Assembly (NCBI GenBank): GCA_036245525.1
Contig: BTPG01000004.1
Coordinates: 229,432,153 to 229,496,152 of the forward strand
Reading direction: 5' to 3'
DNA from: Semisulcospira habei
Lineage: Eukaryota > Mollusca > Gastropoda > Semisulcospiridae
Length of the DNA stretch: 64,000 nucleotides
The stretch's first letter is position 1. The number at the start of each line of letters is the position of its first letter. The translations under genes were made by a program, and so were the position numbers. The notes under the pieces were generated by a model. That model was not told where the DNA came from and did no database searches. It saw nothing but the letters and a program-made list of their open reading frames with translations. Positions 8,836 to 19,125 of this stretch are shown here, piece by piece.

Positions 8836-9869
8836 TTACTTACTTACTTACGCCTGTCACCCCTACCCGGGTATAGGCCGTCGACGAGAGACCTCCAGCA
8901 ACTCCTGTCCTGTGCTTCTCCTTCGATTCTACTCCAGGTGGTTCCCAGTCTCTTGATGTCTGCTTGGAGGTCTCGACGCCAGGAGTTTCTCGGCCTACCT
9001 CTTTTCCTCTTTCCCTGGGGGTTCCATGACAATGCCTGCCTAGTGATACTGGAAGCTGGCTTTCTCAGACTGTGACCGATCCATCCCCATCTTCTTCGCC
9101 CAATTTCATTCTCTGCTGTTATCTGCTCTGTTCTCTCCCAGAGTCTGATGTTGCTGATCTTCTCTGGCCAGTGGATTTTCAAAATTCTTCTAAGGCAACT
9201 GTTCATGAAGGTCTGTACTCTGTTGACTGTGGTTTTTGTCAATCTCCAAGTCTCTGCTCCATATAGGAGAACTGCTTTTACATTGGAGTTGAAGATCCGG
9301 ACTTTGGTGTGTTGTGACAGCTCACTTTTTTCAGCTGGAGAAAGGCTGCTCTGGCTTTACCGATTCGTGCTCTGACATCTGCATCAGTGCCGCCTTTTTT
9401 GTCTATGATGCTCCCGAGATAGGTGAAGGACTCCACCTCCTCCAACGGGGTGCCAGCAAGCAAGACTGGTTCCTCCCTGGTTGCGTTCAGCCTCATTGTC
9501 TTTGTTTTCTGTTTGTGAATGGTGAGGCCCACTTGGGACGAGATGTCAGCAAGCCTCGTGGTCTTGTCCTGCATTTGTTGATGAGTGTGGGACAGTAATG
9601 CCAAGTCGTCTGCAAAATCGAGGTCGTCAAGCTGTGTCCACAGTGTCCACTGTATTCCACTTCGTCTGTGCTCTGTGGTCATCTTCATGACCCAGTCTAT
9701 GGCCAGTAGGAAGAGGAACGGAGACAGCAGACACCCCTGCCTGACACCAGTTCTGACCTGGAGCTCCCTGGTGAACTGCCCTTCGTGGATCACGCGACAT
9801 GTCATACCATCGTAGCTGCTCTTGATCAGGCGGGCGAGCTTTATGGGTACACCGTAGTGTCGTAGGAGT
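8836..9869 (-). mobile_element. 5'-truncated LINE in DIRS gag, 13-bp target duplication
   Basis: It is flanked by identical GACCGTCCATCTC at 8823-8835 and 9870-9882. Minus strand: RT with FADDLALLSHTHQQMQ and ESFTYLGSIIDKKGGTDADV (9278-9869), then a C-terminal part with FMNSCLRRILKIHWPE, RRRWGWIGHSLRKP and GKRKRGRPRNSWRRDL, ending DGLYPGRGDRRK. The last codons run into a TAAG-repeat 3' tail (8836-8851). One frame break separates the two parts near 9260. The same family inserted at 41664-42325. Endonuclease-type LINE; RTE-like is likely. Confidence 0.92.
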
Positions 9870-10099
9870 GACCGTCCATCTCGTGAATGCGCAAAAAGGG
9901 GCGACCGGCTCCGAGAGTGCCGCACCACCGCGCGAGAGATAGGCGGGGCCGCCCACGACGCCCGCTGGGCCGATCGTCGCGGGGACAGAGGGACCGCGAA
10001 GGACGGCCGGTCAGCAGCGAAGCTAGATTCCGCACACTGGTGTCAGAGACCACTCTCCGAACGTAACCGGTCTAGTGACTTAGCGGTCTGGTCACACCG

Positions 10100-10293
10100 G
10101 GCCCATCTGGAAAAAACGAGGCGGGGGGGGGGGGGGGGGGGGGGGGGGGCCGTAACGAGTCACGCCTAGCCCGCTCAGGAAAAGCGGAGCGGGGAGGGGA
10201 CAAAAATCGTGTATGCGGCCCCCGCTCCAAGCCTCAGAGCGTGGGGGACGCGCTGTGATGTCACACCACCGTGCCCGCCTGGTCGATACGGGG

Positions 10294-10330
<37 letters not shown>

Positions 10331-10730
10331 ATTCTAGAGTCACGCCAAGCCCGCTCAGGAAAAGCGAAGCGGGGAGGGGACAATTCATGAACACGCGGCC
10401 CCAGCTCAGGCGCCTGTGAGCGAGGGGGACGTGTGTCCGAGTCACACCGGGCCCGCCTGGTCGGAACGGGGGGGGGGAGGGACTGCCTATGGTGTTACCA
10501 AGCCCGCTCAGGCGAAGCGAAGTGGGGAGGGGACAATTTCTGAGCACGCGACCCCCGCTCAGACGCCTCGGAGCGTGGGGGACGAGTGTCAACGTCACCC
10601 CTGGCCCACCCAGACGAGACCGGGCGGCGGGGGGGGGGGGGGGGGGGGTGGGGGGGGTGGGGACGGGGACGAAAGCGAAGCTGGCCCAGCCCGCTCGGAA
10701 TTAACCGAAGGGGGGGGGGGGGAGCACTGC
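10100..10730. repeat. G-tract tandem repeat (second copy)
   Basis: The same five-unit array as 690-1330, but the G runs differ in length at nearly every unit (for example about 37 at 10294-10329 against about 15 in copy A). Confidence 0.85.
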
Positions 10731-11049
10731 TAAGGGCCTCAAGTCACGCTCCGACACCTCGGAGCGTGAGAGAGAACCTCCCTTAGCACGTTTTCTCTCA
10801 TTCTTACTATGCTTGCGTTCTTTCAACCGCACCCGCTCAGGAGACCCAGAGCGGGGGGTGGCTGACGAACGCTCTGCTCGCATAGGCCGCTCGCTCGAAG
10901 TAGAGCGGGGGGTGAGCGAACCCGATGGGCTCAAGCCACGCGCTGCCGAAGCAGAGCGTGGGGAGCGCGACTCCGAAACTCGCCTACCCTGCTCCGAAGA
11001 CTCGGAGTGGGGAGGGAGAACCTGCGAGGTAATGGTGCAAGAAGGGGAC

Positions 11050-11337
11050 TTACCTGAGGGCCGGACAGCCCGAACGACGGAGCGGAGCGGTGCCCGAGGA
11101 GCCCGACGTAGCGACGACTACCTGTGGAGGATTCCGGGGAGACTGAAGCGGCCGGGAGGGCCGGTCGCGCCTGTAGAAGTCCCACATCTGCGACCATCGG
11201 TCTTCCATCCACTCGTCACACACGTCACAAGTCCTGTCCGAAGAACAGCCCAAGCACGGCAAGCAGGCGTCGTGGGTGTTGGAGGGCCACTGAAAGTCCC
11301 CGCAAATACGGCAAGACTTCAACACAGGAGTAGCCAT
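11050..11337 (-). CDS. DIRS gag N-terminal Cys-rich domain, copy B
   Basis: A 95-residue frame identical to 1642-1929, with CRIC, CLPCLGC and CDVC cysteine pairs. See that entry for the interpretation. Confidence 0.65.
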   Translation of the reverse strand: MATPVLKSCRICGDFQWPSNTHDACLPCLGCSSDRTCDVCDEWMEDRWSQMWDFYRRDRPSRPLQSPRNPPQVVVATSGSSGTAPLRRSGCPALR

Positions 11338-12013
11338 AGCGTCACTGATAAACCCATACGAAGGCTAAAAGTCAAGTCGCACTCCTACCAAGTTCACAAA
11401 GTCACGTGCGGAAGCCAACCACAAGGTCACTGGCGAAGCTCACTGAAAGTCAAAGTCGGTCCGAACCGGACGGCGCTCAGTTCAAACACAGTAGTCCACA
11501 AACTACGAGTAGGAGAGAAGTCAACGAAGTAGAGAGTCCAAGGCTATGAAAAAGCCTCAAAGTTGAAGGCCAAAAAACTATCAAACTCTGGTAGAAAAAG
11601 TTCCGAACGGAGTAAGGCAAAAACTCGACCGTCCACGGTTGAGCTATGAGTGAAACTGACAGGGTCGCCCTACGAATGCCGGGATAGGGTAGTAAGGGGA
11701 GGCCACCCGGGGCCCCGGTGCGTGGATCCCCGGTGTCTCCTCCCCAGTTGTATGGGTTACACAACTTTGGGCTGAAATCTATAGGCAATTGAGTGTATTC
11801 CAGATAGTAATGCCATCGGTAATGTATTTTGAAAAAACAATCACGGGTAGTGCCACATTGCCCAAGGTGTGGAGGTGCCACCTAGTGACCAGGTACCTGT
11901 TGCAGCAGATGGAGTCACCATGATAATTCACGGGTAGTGCCAGATTAGTTGAGGGAAGGAGGCGCACCAAGCGTCTTCCACTTTCTCACTATCCACCAAA
12001 ATATGGAAATGTA

Positions 12014-12037
12014 GGGGGGGGGGGGGGGGGGGGGGTG
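12014..12037. repeat. Poly-G tract
   Basis: More than 20 consecutive G. Copy A has an interrupted tract here. Confidence 0.95.
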
Positions 12038-12195
12038 GAACCCTTGGACCGCCCATCTCCCCAAGATCCGCCCCTGTTGGACTATACCTCAAAACCTGCG
12101 CCCAGCAAGATAGATATCGGTAGCAGGGATCTGTGAAAAAGTGGAGTTTATCCGAGTTTTGTTGTATCCAGCTGTCATTACTGTGACTACGTTAC

Positions 12196-12279
12196 CTTGT
12201 TTGTTGGTGCGCTGACAACTGGCGAGCTGTGCGTGTTGATTCTCCACTGTTCTCTTCAGTGTCTTCACCTCCACCTCAT
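12196..12279 (-). CDS. Coiled-coil exon, duplicated copy 1
   Basis: An 84-bp exon between a TTGTAG acceptor and a GTAACG donor. It starts with two bases and ends with one base of split codons (phase 1 on both sides), so it can be repeated without breaking frame. It encodes EVEVKTLKRTVENQHAQLAS followed by CQRTNKQ. 84 bp is 28 codons, exactly four heptads, and hydrophobic spacing fits a coiled coil. The gene is not recognised. Partner exon 14324-14407; likely upstream exon 16594-16789. Confidence 0.62.
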
Positions 12280-13039
12280 CTACAACATATCATGTGGCCG
12301 TCACACACTGCACCAGTAACCCATAAAACCCTGAAATGTTATGATTGGATGTCAATCAACGGTGATAGTTCAAGGGTTGTGTCAGAATAGCTTGGCGCCT
12401 ACAGACACCAAGCTATTTCGACACCACACTTGAACTATCGTGGTCAATTTGTCTCCAGAACTGTGATCCAGACCTCAAAGGACGTAAAAATTGACGTCGT
12501 GAGATAATGGGCTCACTGACTCAGCAGAGTACATAATACGTCAGGCGTGAAACTCACAAGAGGCAGGGCATAAAATTCTGTCAGGAACAAACTCAGAAGA
12601 CATTTTACCACAAGCTATTCCAACCTTGTCCACCAATCAGAACCAGAAATGTATTCACCAGTCTTACAGACGTCAAGTTGACATCAGTTCCCAGAAGTAA
12701 GCGTCATTAATTTCTGATGTTTTTTTTCTCTCTCTCAAATATTGTATAGTATTATATTGTAAGGCATCTCTGAGGCACACATATTTCAAGATGATCAAGG
12801 CACCGCAGGGTTGGAAGCTGGAGCTGTGAAAGCCTGCTGCCGCTAAGCACTACTTTATGAGCAAACCCTATATATTTCTGACACACCACTGCAAGATATG
12901 AATCAACCATGATCAAGTGTGGTGCCTGAATAGTGTGCACCAAGCTATTCTGGCACCACCCTTGAACTATCATGGTGGATAAATTTCCTAAATTATACAG
13001 TCTTCACAGGACTACTCCAAAATTTGAGAACTTCACTAA

Positions 13040-13445
13040 TTAACCCATTACTTCCTCAAAAAACCCATTACATCCTCAAGCTGATTTTTTAAATAAATTT
13101 GCTCGCCGTCCTATGAAGGCAGCATTACAGGCACCAAACTATTTTGGCACCATGATTGAACTATCGCAATCAAACTGAGTTCAAGCAGTACAAACTCACC
13201 ATTTGGAATGCCCAAAATGTGTGATCGCGGTCACTCTTGCTTATCCCCACCGGTGCATTTCCCAAATCTTGGAAGTGTTACTTAATGACTGTGTACTATT
13301 AGCAGGAGATGGATTGACCAGGATAATTCAAGGGTAGTGCCAGATTTGCTTGGCACCTAAATGTGGGAAGTCAATCTGGCAGTACAGTTGAATTATCCTG
13401 GTCAATCCATCTCCTGCTGTAGGGTTTTGGGGCTAAATGGGTTAA
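13040..13445. mobile_element. MITE, TTAACCCATT ends, about 400 bp
   Basis: The left end is TTAACCCATTACTTCCTCAA and the right end is CTAAATGGGTTAA. A near-palindromic core (about 13312-13425) carries AGCAGGAGATGGATTGACCA and its inverse. The left end shows a partial second copy of the terminal block (ACCCATTACATCCTCAA), an early tandem duplication of a MITE end. Confidence 0.8.
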
Positions 13446-13617
13446 ATGTGTTGGTAAAGGGAGGGTCGGGGTCGCTGAAAATTATTTTCCGATAAAATTC
13501 ACAATATATTCAGCCTGTTTTTAATCAAGCAGCTGAGGTGGGGGGTAAGGTGGGGGTGGGGAGGTGCCAATGACATCACTCTTTGTCACTCTCAACAGAA
13601 TAACACCAGCTTTCTAT

Positions 13618-14034
13618 TCCCTAGTCTATCCACCTACACTCTTTCCTGCCCATCCTTTCACACCCTGGTCACAGACACTCTTTCCCTAGTCCATCCTTTC
13701 ACACCCTGGTCACAGACACTCTTTCCCTAGTCCATTCACCTACACCCTGGTCACAGACACTCTTTCCTGCCCATCCTTTCACACCCTGGTCACAGACACT
13801 CTTTCCCTAGCCCATCCTTTTACACCCTGGTCACAGACACCCTTTCCCTAGCCCATCCTCCCACACCCTGGTCACAGACACTCTTTCCCTAATCCATCCT
13901 TTCACACCCTGGTCACAGACACTCTTTCCCTAGCCCATCCTCCCACACCCTGGTCACAGACACTCTTTCCCTAGTCCATTCTCCCACAACCTTGTCACAG
14001 ACACTCTTCCTCCCACACCCTGGTCACAGAACTT
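13618..14034. repeat. VNTR, about 41-bp unit, about 10 copies
   Basis: The unit resembles CACACCCTGGTCACAGACAC plus TCTTTCCCTAGTCCATCCTTT. The second duplication unit has only two or three copies (about 15775-15870), so the array length changed after the duplication. Confidence 0.92.
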
Positions 14035-14323
14035 TTTGTAAGCACCAATGCATTCTGGGTTCACACTTTATGAGCTGCCAGTCACTACATTGTCTTGTAC
14101 GTGTGAATGGAGTTTGAGTGTTTCTACAAGCTCCGACTGTCATTATTGATCCTGCGCTTTGCCTTCTACATGATAATTTGTTGGACAAGGGCAGATCCAC
14201 CCCTGTTGGACTATACCCCAAAATCTGCGGCCAGCAGATAGATATCGGTAGCAGGGATCTGTGAAAAAGTGGAGTTTATCCGAGTTTTGTTGTATCCAGG
14301 TGTCGTTACTGTGACTACATTAC

Positions 14324-14407
14324 CTTGTGTGATGGTGCGCTGACAACTGGCGAGCTGTGAGCGTAGATTCTCCACCGTTCTCTTCAGTGTCTTCACCTCC
14401 ACCTCAT
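14324..14407 (-). CDS. Coiled-coil exon, duplicated copy 2
   Basis: 84 bp with acceptor ATTGCAG and donor GTAATG, the same phases as 12196-12279. It encodes EVEVKTLKRTVENLRSQLAS then CQRTITQ. Changes from copy 1 lie in the second half and keep the heptad length. Both copies are open, in favour of real alternate or repeated exons, though non-functional duplication cannot be excluded. Confidence 0.62.
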
Positions 14408-15228
14408 CTGCAATATATCATGTGGCTTTCACACACTGCACCAGTAACCCATAAAACCCTGAAATGCTATGACTGGATGTTGATCAACGGTGATTGTTCA
14501 AGGGTTGTGTCAGAATAGCTTGGTGCCTGTTCCGACACCACCCTTGAACTATCATGGTGAATTTGTCTCCAGAACTGTGACGCAGACCTCAAAGGACGTA
14601 AAAATTGACGTAATGAGATAATGGGCTAGCTGACTCAGCAGAGAACATAATACGTCCTGCGTGAAACTCACAAGAGGCGGTGCACTATGATTTGACAAGA
14701 CAACAGTTTTCAACCTTCAGAGCAACCATCTGAATAAAATTCTGCCAGGAACAAACTCAGAAGACATTTTACCACAAGCTGTTCCAACCGTGGCCTCCAA
14801 TCAGAACCAGAAATGTATTATCAAAGATTTTTCAACAGTCGAGCACCAGTCTTGCAAGACGTCAAGTTGATGTCAGTTCCCAGAAGTAAGCGTCATTAAT
14901 TTCTGATGGTTTTTTTCCCTCTCAAATATTGTATAGTATTGTTTTGTAAGGCATCACTGGGGCACACATATTTCAAGATGATCAAGGCACCGCAGGGTTG
15001 GAAGCTGGAGCGATGAAAGCCTGCTGCCACTAAGCACTACTTTATGCGCAAACCTTATATATTTCTGACACATCACAGCAAGGTATGAATCAACCATGAT
15101 AGTTCAAGGGTTGTGCCAAAATAGCTTGCACCAAGCTATTCTGGCACCACCCTTAAACTATCATGGTGGATAAATTTCTTAAATTATAGTCTTCACAGGA
15201 CTACTCCCAAATTTGAGAATTTCACTAA

Positions 15229-15615
15229 TTAACCCATTACATCCTCAAGCTGATTTTTAAAATAAATTTGCTCACCGTCCTATGAAGGCAGCATTACAGG
15301 CACCAAACTATTCTGGCACCATGATTGAACTATCGCAGTCAAACCGAGTTCAAGCAGTACAAACTCACCATTTGGAATGCCCAAAATGTGGAGTCATCGC
15401 GGCCACTCTTGCTTATCCCCACCGGTGCATTTCCCAAATGTTGGAAGTGTTTCTTAATGACTGTACTATTAGCAGGAGATGGATTGACCAGGATAATTCA
15501 AGGGTAGTGACAGATTTGCTTGGCACCTGAACGTGGGAAGCCAATCTGGCAGGACCCTTGAATTATCCTGGTCAATCCATCTCCTGCTGTAGGGTTTTGG
15601 GGCTAAATGGGTTAA
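15229..15615. mobile_element. MITE, TTAACCCATT ends (second copy)
   Basis: The counterpart of 13040-13445, with a single left terminal block TTAACCCATTACATCCTCAA and right end AAATGGGTTAA. The palindromic core is at about 15473-15592. Confidence 0.8.
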
Positions 15616-15707
15616 ATGTGTTGGGAAAGGGAGGGTCGGGGTCGTTGAAAATTATTTTCAGATAAAATTTATATCTTCAGCGTGTTTTTAATTATGCAGC
15701 TGAGATG

Positions 15708-16290
15708 GGGGGGGGGGGGGGGGGGGGGAGGTGCCACTGACATCACTCTGAACACGGTAAGCTTTCTATTCCCTAGTCCACCCTCCCACACCCTGGTCAC
15801 AGACACTCTTTCCGTAGTCCATCCTCCCACACCCTTGTCACATACACTCTTCCTCCCACACCCTGGTCTCGAAACTCTTTGTAAGCACCAATGCAGTCTG
15901 GGTTCACACGATGAGCTGCCAGTCACTACATTGTCTTGTACGTGTGAATGGAGTTTTTCTACATGCTCAGACATTACTGACCCTCCGCTATGCCTTCCAT
16001 ATGATAATTTGTTGGACAAGGGCAGATCGGGGTGGGGGGGGGGGGGGGATAACAAAACATCCCCCCTCCCTTAGCTATTTGAAATTTTGTTGTTCAGAAG
16101 GTGCGAGAGACATGTCATCGTTTCTCATTCCTCCCTCCCCTCCCATCCTCCTCTTCCTCCCCCCCCCCCCACCCCACCCTGTTGTTTGGTTTTTGAAAAG
16201 CAAGACCTGGTTTTGTAAAGCCTTTCATGTCAGGCTAAGGGTTGAAACAAAAAGTTGGAACCACCCCCCCCCCCCTCCCCCCCCACGTTT
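15708..16290. other. G- and C-tract-rich non-coding stretch
   Basis: G runs at 15708-15729 and 16032-16048, and C runs at 16159-16170 and 16263-16285, lie in otherwise unremarkable sequence. Short proline- or glycine-rich frames here are composition artefacts. Confidence 0.7.
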
Positions 16291-16593
16291 CTGGGGTAAG
16301 TGATCCACCTTTGTTGGATTTACTCCCCTTGCTTATAAGGAAAGACTGTTTGCTTGTCAAAGACACACATGTTTTTTTAACTCGCCTCTGCAAGAAAAAG
16401 ATTGCTGGAACTGCATGTTTTGACGAAAACAGTGAATTAAAAGCCCGGACAAACAAGCGATACTTCATGTTTGTCTGGGCCTTTTAATCGACCTTTTCGT
16501 CAATGTGTATGGACCCACTTCTGATGTCTGCAAATCATCTGTTGTCTTTCTGTATCAAAGAATATCGACTGCAGTCACAGAGGCCCCACTTAC

Positions 16594-16789
16594 GCTGTGT
16601 TTGTATGGAAGCAATAGTAGATCTCAAGGATGCAATCGTATCTGCATCACGCTTCAGTTGTGCCGCCACAAGTTCTACTTGCAGGAAGCTGTGCTGCTCT
16701 GTGTGGTGCAGTCCATCTGTCTTTCCAATGTCCATCCTTGTGTCCACAGCTGTGACCAGAAACCTGGTCTGTTCACGAGCCAACACAAT
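16594..16789 (-). CDS. Coiled-coil exon upstream of the duplicated exons
   Basis: 196 bp with acceptor TGTATTCAG and donor GTAAGT. Only one frame is open: it begins IVLAREQTRFLVTAVDTRMD and ends VELVAAQLKRDADTIASLRS then TIASIQTQ. It ends with one base of a split codon, exactly matching the two-base start of the 84-bp exons at 14407 and 12279. Three exons on one strand with matching phase support a single gene on the minus strand. The family is not recognised; a secreted lectin-like or structural coiled-coil protein is possible but unsupported. Confidence 0.55.
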
Positions 16790-16919
16790 CTGAATACATG
16801 TACTGTGAACAAAGGGAAAAGAAAGGTATAAATATACCGGCATATGTATGTATTCCTCCACATGCAGGCAGCCACCGGTACTGTGTGTTTTACAGCTGCC
16901 TGCATGCACAAGGGGTTAA

Positions 16920-17132
16920 TTAACCCCATTCACCCTGATACACCCATCGCTTGAAATGAATTTGACTGATAGTTCAAGGGTGGTGCCAGAATAGCTTTTC
17001 CCCGCATGGCCCCAAACTTTTGTGGCACCACCCTTGAAGTAAAGCAGTTGATCTATGTCCTAATGTGTACTGCAGCCTTCACAGGACAAGAAGCAAGTTC
17101 TACCCAATCAGCCTCAGGATGTCATGGGTTAA
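16920..17132. mobile_element. Palindromic MITE adjoining minisatellite
   Basis: Left end TTAACCCCATTCACCCTGAT; degenerate hairpin at 16972-17038 (TTCAAGGGTGGTGCCAGAAT and its inverse); right end GATGTCATGGGTTAA. The right end merges without a break into the minisatellite. Confidence 0.75.
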
Positions 17133-18155
17133 CTCACTACAGCCTCAGGATGTCATGGGTTAACTCACTACAGCCTCAGGATGTCATGGGTTAACTCACC
17201 ACAGCCTCAGGATGTCATGGGTTAACTCACTACAGCCTCAGGATGTCATGGGTTAACTCACCACAGCCTCAGGATGTCAGGGGTTAACTCACTACAGCCT
17301 CAGGATGTCATGGGTTAACTCACTACAGCCTCAAGATGTCATGGGTTAACTCACTACAGACTCAGGATGTCATGGGTTAACTCACCACAGCCTCAGGATG
17401 TCATGGGTTAACTCACTACAGCCTCAGGATGTCAGGGGTTAACTCACTACAGCCTCAGGATGTCATGGGTTAACTCACTACAGTCTCAGGATGTCATTAA
17501 CTCACTACAGCCTCAGGATGTCATGGGTTAACTCACTACAGCCTCAGGATGTCATTAACTCACCACAGCCTCAGGATGTCATGGGTTAACTCACTACAGC
17601 CTCAGGATGTCATTAACTCACTACAGCCTCAGGATGTCAGGGGTTAACTCACCACAGCCTCAGGATGTCATGGATTAACTCACCACAGCCTCAGGATGGC
17701 ATGGGTTAACTCACTACAGCCTCAGGATGTCAGGGGTTAACTCACTACAGCCTCAGGATGTCATGGGTTAACTCACTACAGCCTCAGGATGTCATGGGTT
17801 AACTCACTACAGCCTCAGGATGGCATGGGTTAACTCACTACAGCCTCAGGATGTCATGGGTTAACTCACTACAGCCTCAGGATGTCATGGGTTAACTCAC
17901 TACAGCCTCAGGATGTCATGGGTTAACTCACTACAGCCTCAGGATGTCATGGGTTAACTCACTACAGCCTCAGGATGTCATTAACTCACTACAGCCACAG
18001 GATGTCAGGGGTTAACTCACTACAGCCCCAGGATGTCACGGGTTAACTCACTACAGCCTCAGGATGTCATGGGTTAACTCACTACAGCCTCAGGATGTCA
18101 TTAACTCACTACAGCCTCAGTATATCATGGGTTAACTCACTACAGCCTCAGGATA
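17109..18155. repeat. 31-bp minisatellite, about 34 copies
   Basis: The unit is about CAGCCTCAGGATGTCATGGG followed by TTAACTCACTA. A 27-bp variant lacks four bases (TGGG), and there are GGGG and GGCATG variants. CAGCCTCAGG...GGGTTAA matches the reverse complement of the MITE end at 15229 at 21 of 24 positions, and every full-length unit includes TTAA. Confidence 0.95.
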
Positions 18156-18175
18156 TTAGACATTTTCTGTTACTG

Positions 18176-18245
18176 TTGAACCTCCTATGAACGGCCAACA
18201 AAAAGTGACTGTATACAGCAGGTGACCGTTCATGGGAGGTTTGAT
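18176..18245. repeat. Short inverted repeat
   Basis: Arms ACCTCCTATGAACGG and CCGTTCATGGGAGGT surround about 30 bp. Confidence 0.7.
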
Positions 18246-18435
18246 AAAAACGGACATAGGCGTTGCTTGTGAAACGCAGATAAAAACATGTATGGATGTG
18301 CCACAACCAAAACTTGACCCTCGTCGACCTTTTGACGCTTCTGTGAAGTGTGGTACATGTACTAGTGACGCCCATGTTTTGTTACTGAGGTGGATATGGG
18401 CTGGGGATACAGACACTCCCCCCTCCCCCCCCTCA

Positions 18436-18590
18436 AAAAAAAAAAAAAAAAAAAAAATCTTTAAAATGCCATAAGTTCTTTATGGGCAGATTGGCACCCC
18501 CCCCCCCCCCCCCCCAAAAAAAAAAAATAAAATAAATAAAATAAAAATAAAATAAATAAATAAATAAATAAATAATTTTTTTTAAAAAAT
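18436..18590. repeat. Low-complexity A, C and (AAATA)n tracts
   Basis: Runs of A (18436-18457), C (18497-18515) and AAATA/AAAT repeats. Confidence 0.95.
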
Positions 18591-18736
18591 GCACAGTTCT
18601 CTCCCTAATATATATGAGTGTTTTTTCCCAACTTACTTGACAATATCTTGTCCAGAATGAATGTTTCAAAGTGTATTAAAGTAATTCACAAAACATGACA
18701 GATGCACTGTGGATGACGGTATTTCTTGTCATTGTG

Positions 18737-19125
18737 TGTTAACCCATATAGGCCCAACACAATACAGCAGGACTGTGACTGGGGGATCAACCATGATCAA
18801 TCTGACAAAGATATACTGACACAATACAGCAGGACTGTGACTGGGGGATCGCCATGATAAATCTGACAAAGATATACCGACACAATACAGCAGGACTGTG
18901 ACTGGGGGATCAACCATGATCAATCTGACAAAGATATACCGACACAATACAGCAGGACTGTGACTGGGGGATCAACCATGATAAATCTGATGAGGATATA
19001 CTGACACAATACAGCAGGACTGTGACTGGGGGATCAACCATGATAAATCTGACAAAGATATACTGACACAACACAGCAGGACTGTGACTGGGAGATCAAC
19101 CATGATAAATCTGACAAAGATATAG
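18737..19125. repeat. 62-bp minisatellite, about 6 copies, with MITE-like start
   Basis: The unit is about CACAATACAGCAGGACTGTG, ACTGGGGGATCAACCATGAT, AAATCTGACAAAGATATACTGA. The array is preceded by TTAACCCATATAGGCCCAAC, which has the form of the left end of the palindromic MITEs. The GATCAACCATGAT part echoes their subterminal GATCGACCATGAT. Confidence 0.9.

Larger units (their letters stand above)
2716..11837 (-). mobile_element. DIRS retrotransposon B (interrupted)
   Basis: Minus-strand order is gag (11337 to 7847), reverse transcriptase and RNase H (7644 to 6440, then 4598 to 3822) and tyrosine recombinase (3990 to 2911), which is the DIRS layout. Inverted copies of a 38-bp terminal sequence lie at 2752-2790 and about 11799-11837. 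The outer 3' inverted repeat present in the copy at 47161 is missing, so the left end at 2716 is truncated or rearranged. Insertions inside it are a LINE (8836-9869) and the segment 4599-6387 with Lhx3/4 exons. An in-frame stop upstream of the RT core shows it is not fully coding. Confidence 0.88.
9883..11837 (-). mobile_element. DIRS B gag N-terminus and 5' end
   Basis: The counterpart of 474-2429. It holds the Cys-rich gag start (11050-11337), an Arg/Ser-rich frame (10701-10934) with SGSPERVRLKERKHSKNER, the G-tract repeat and the terminal inverted sequence at about 11799-11837. 11340-11790 has no recognisable coding sequence and is probably the 5' leader. Confidence 0.8.
9410..12132. repeat. 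Segmental duplication, copy B (partner 1-2715)
   Basis: The partner of the window's first 2.7 kb, with the same LINE insertion point and scattered single-base differences. It ends at GGGATCT (12132) and then continues naturally into GTGAAAAAGTGG, as at 14258. Confidence 0.93.
12063..14193. repeat. Tandem duplication unit 1 (about 2.1 kb)
   Basis: Starts CCGCCCCTGTTGGACTATAC and is repeated from 14186 at roughly 90-95 percent identity by eye. In order it holds a minus-strand coiled-coil exon, degenerate palindromic MITE hairpins (12361-12441 and 12909-12976), a MITE (13040-13445) and a VNTR (13618-14034). 12442-12908 shows no gene. Confidence 0.88.
14194..16030. repeat. Tandem duplication unit 2 (about 1.84 kb)
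   Basis: Second copy of 12063-14193, ending GGACAAGGGCAGATC just before a G run at 16035. The length difference is mostly the shorter VNTR. It contains MITE hairpins at 14496-14562 and 15096-15168 and a MITE at 15229-15615. Confidence 0.88.

Noticed and set aside
1..12132. Assembly duplication of one haplotype
   Set aside because: Not fully excluded, but the copies carry distinct substitutions and different right-hand neighbours, so a genuine duplication is favoured.
17109..18155. CRISPR-like array
   Set aside because: Units abut without spacers, in a metazoan context; it is a minisatellite. The same applies to 32335-32540 and 35808-36203.
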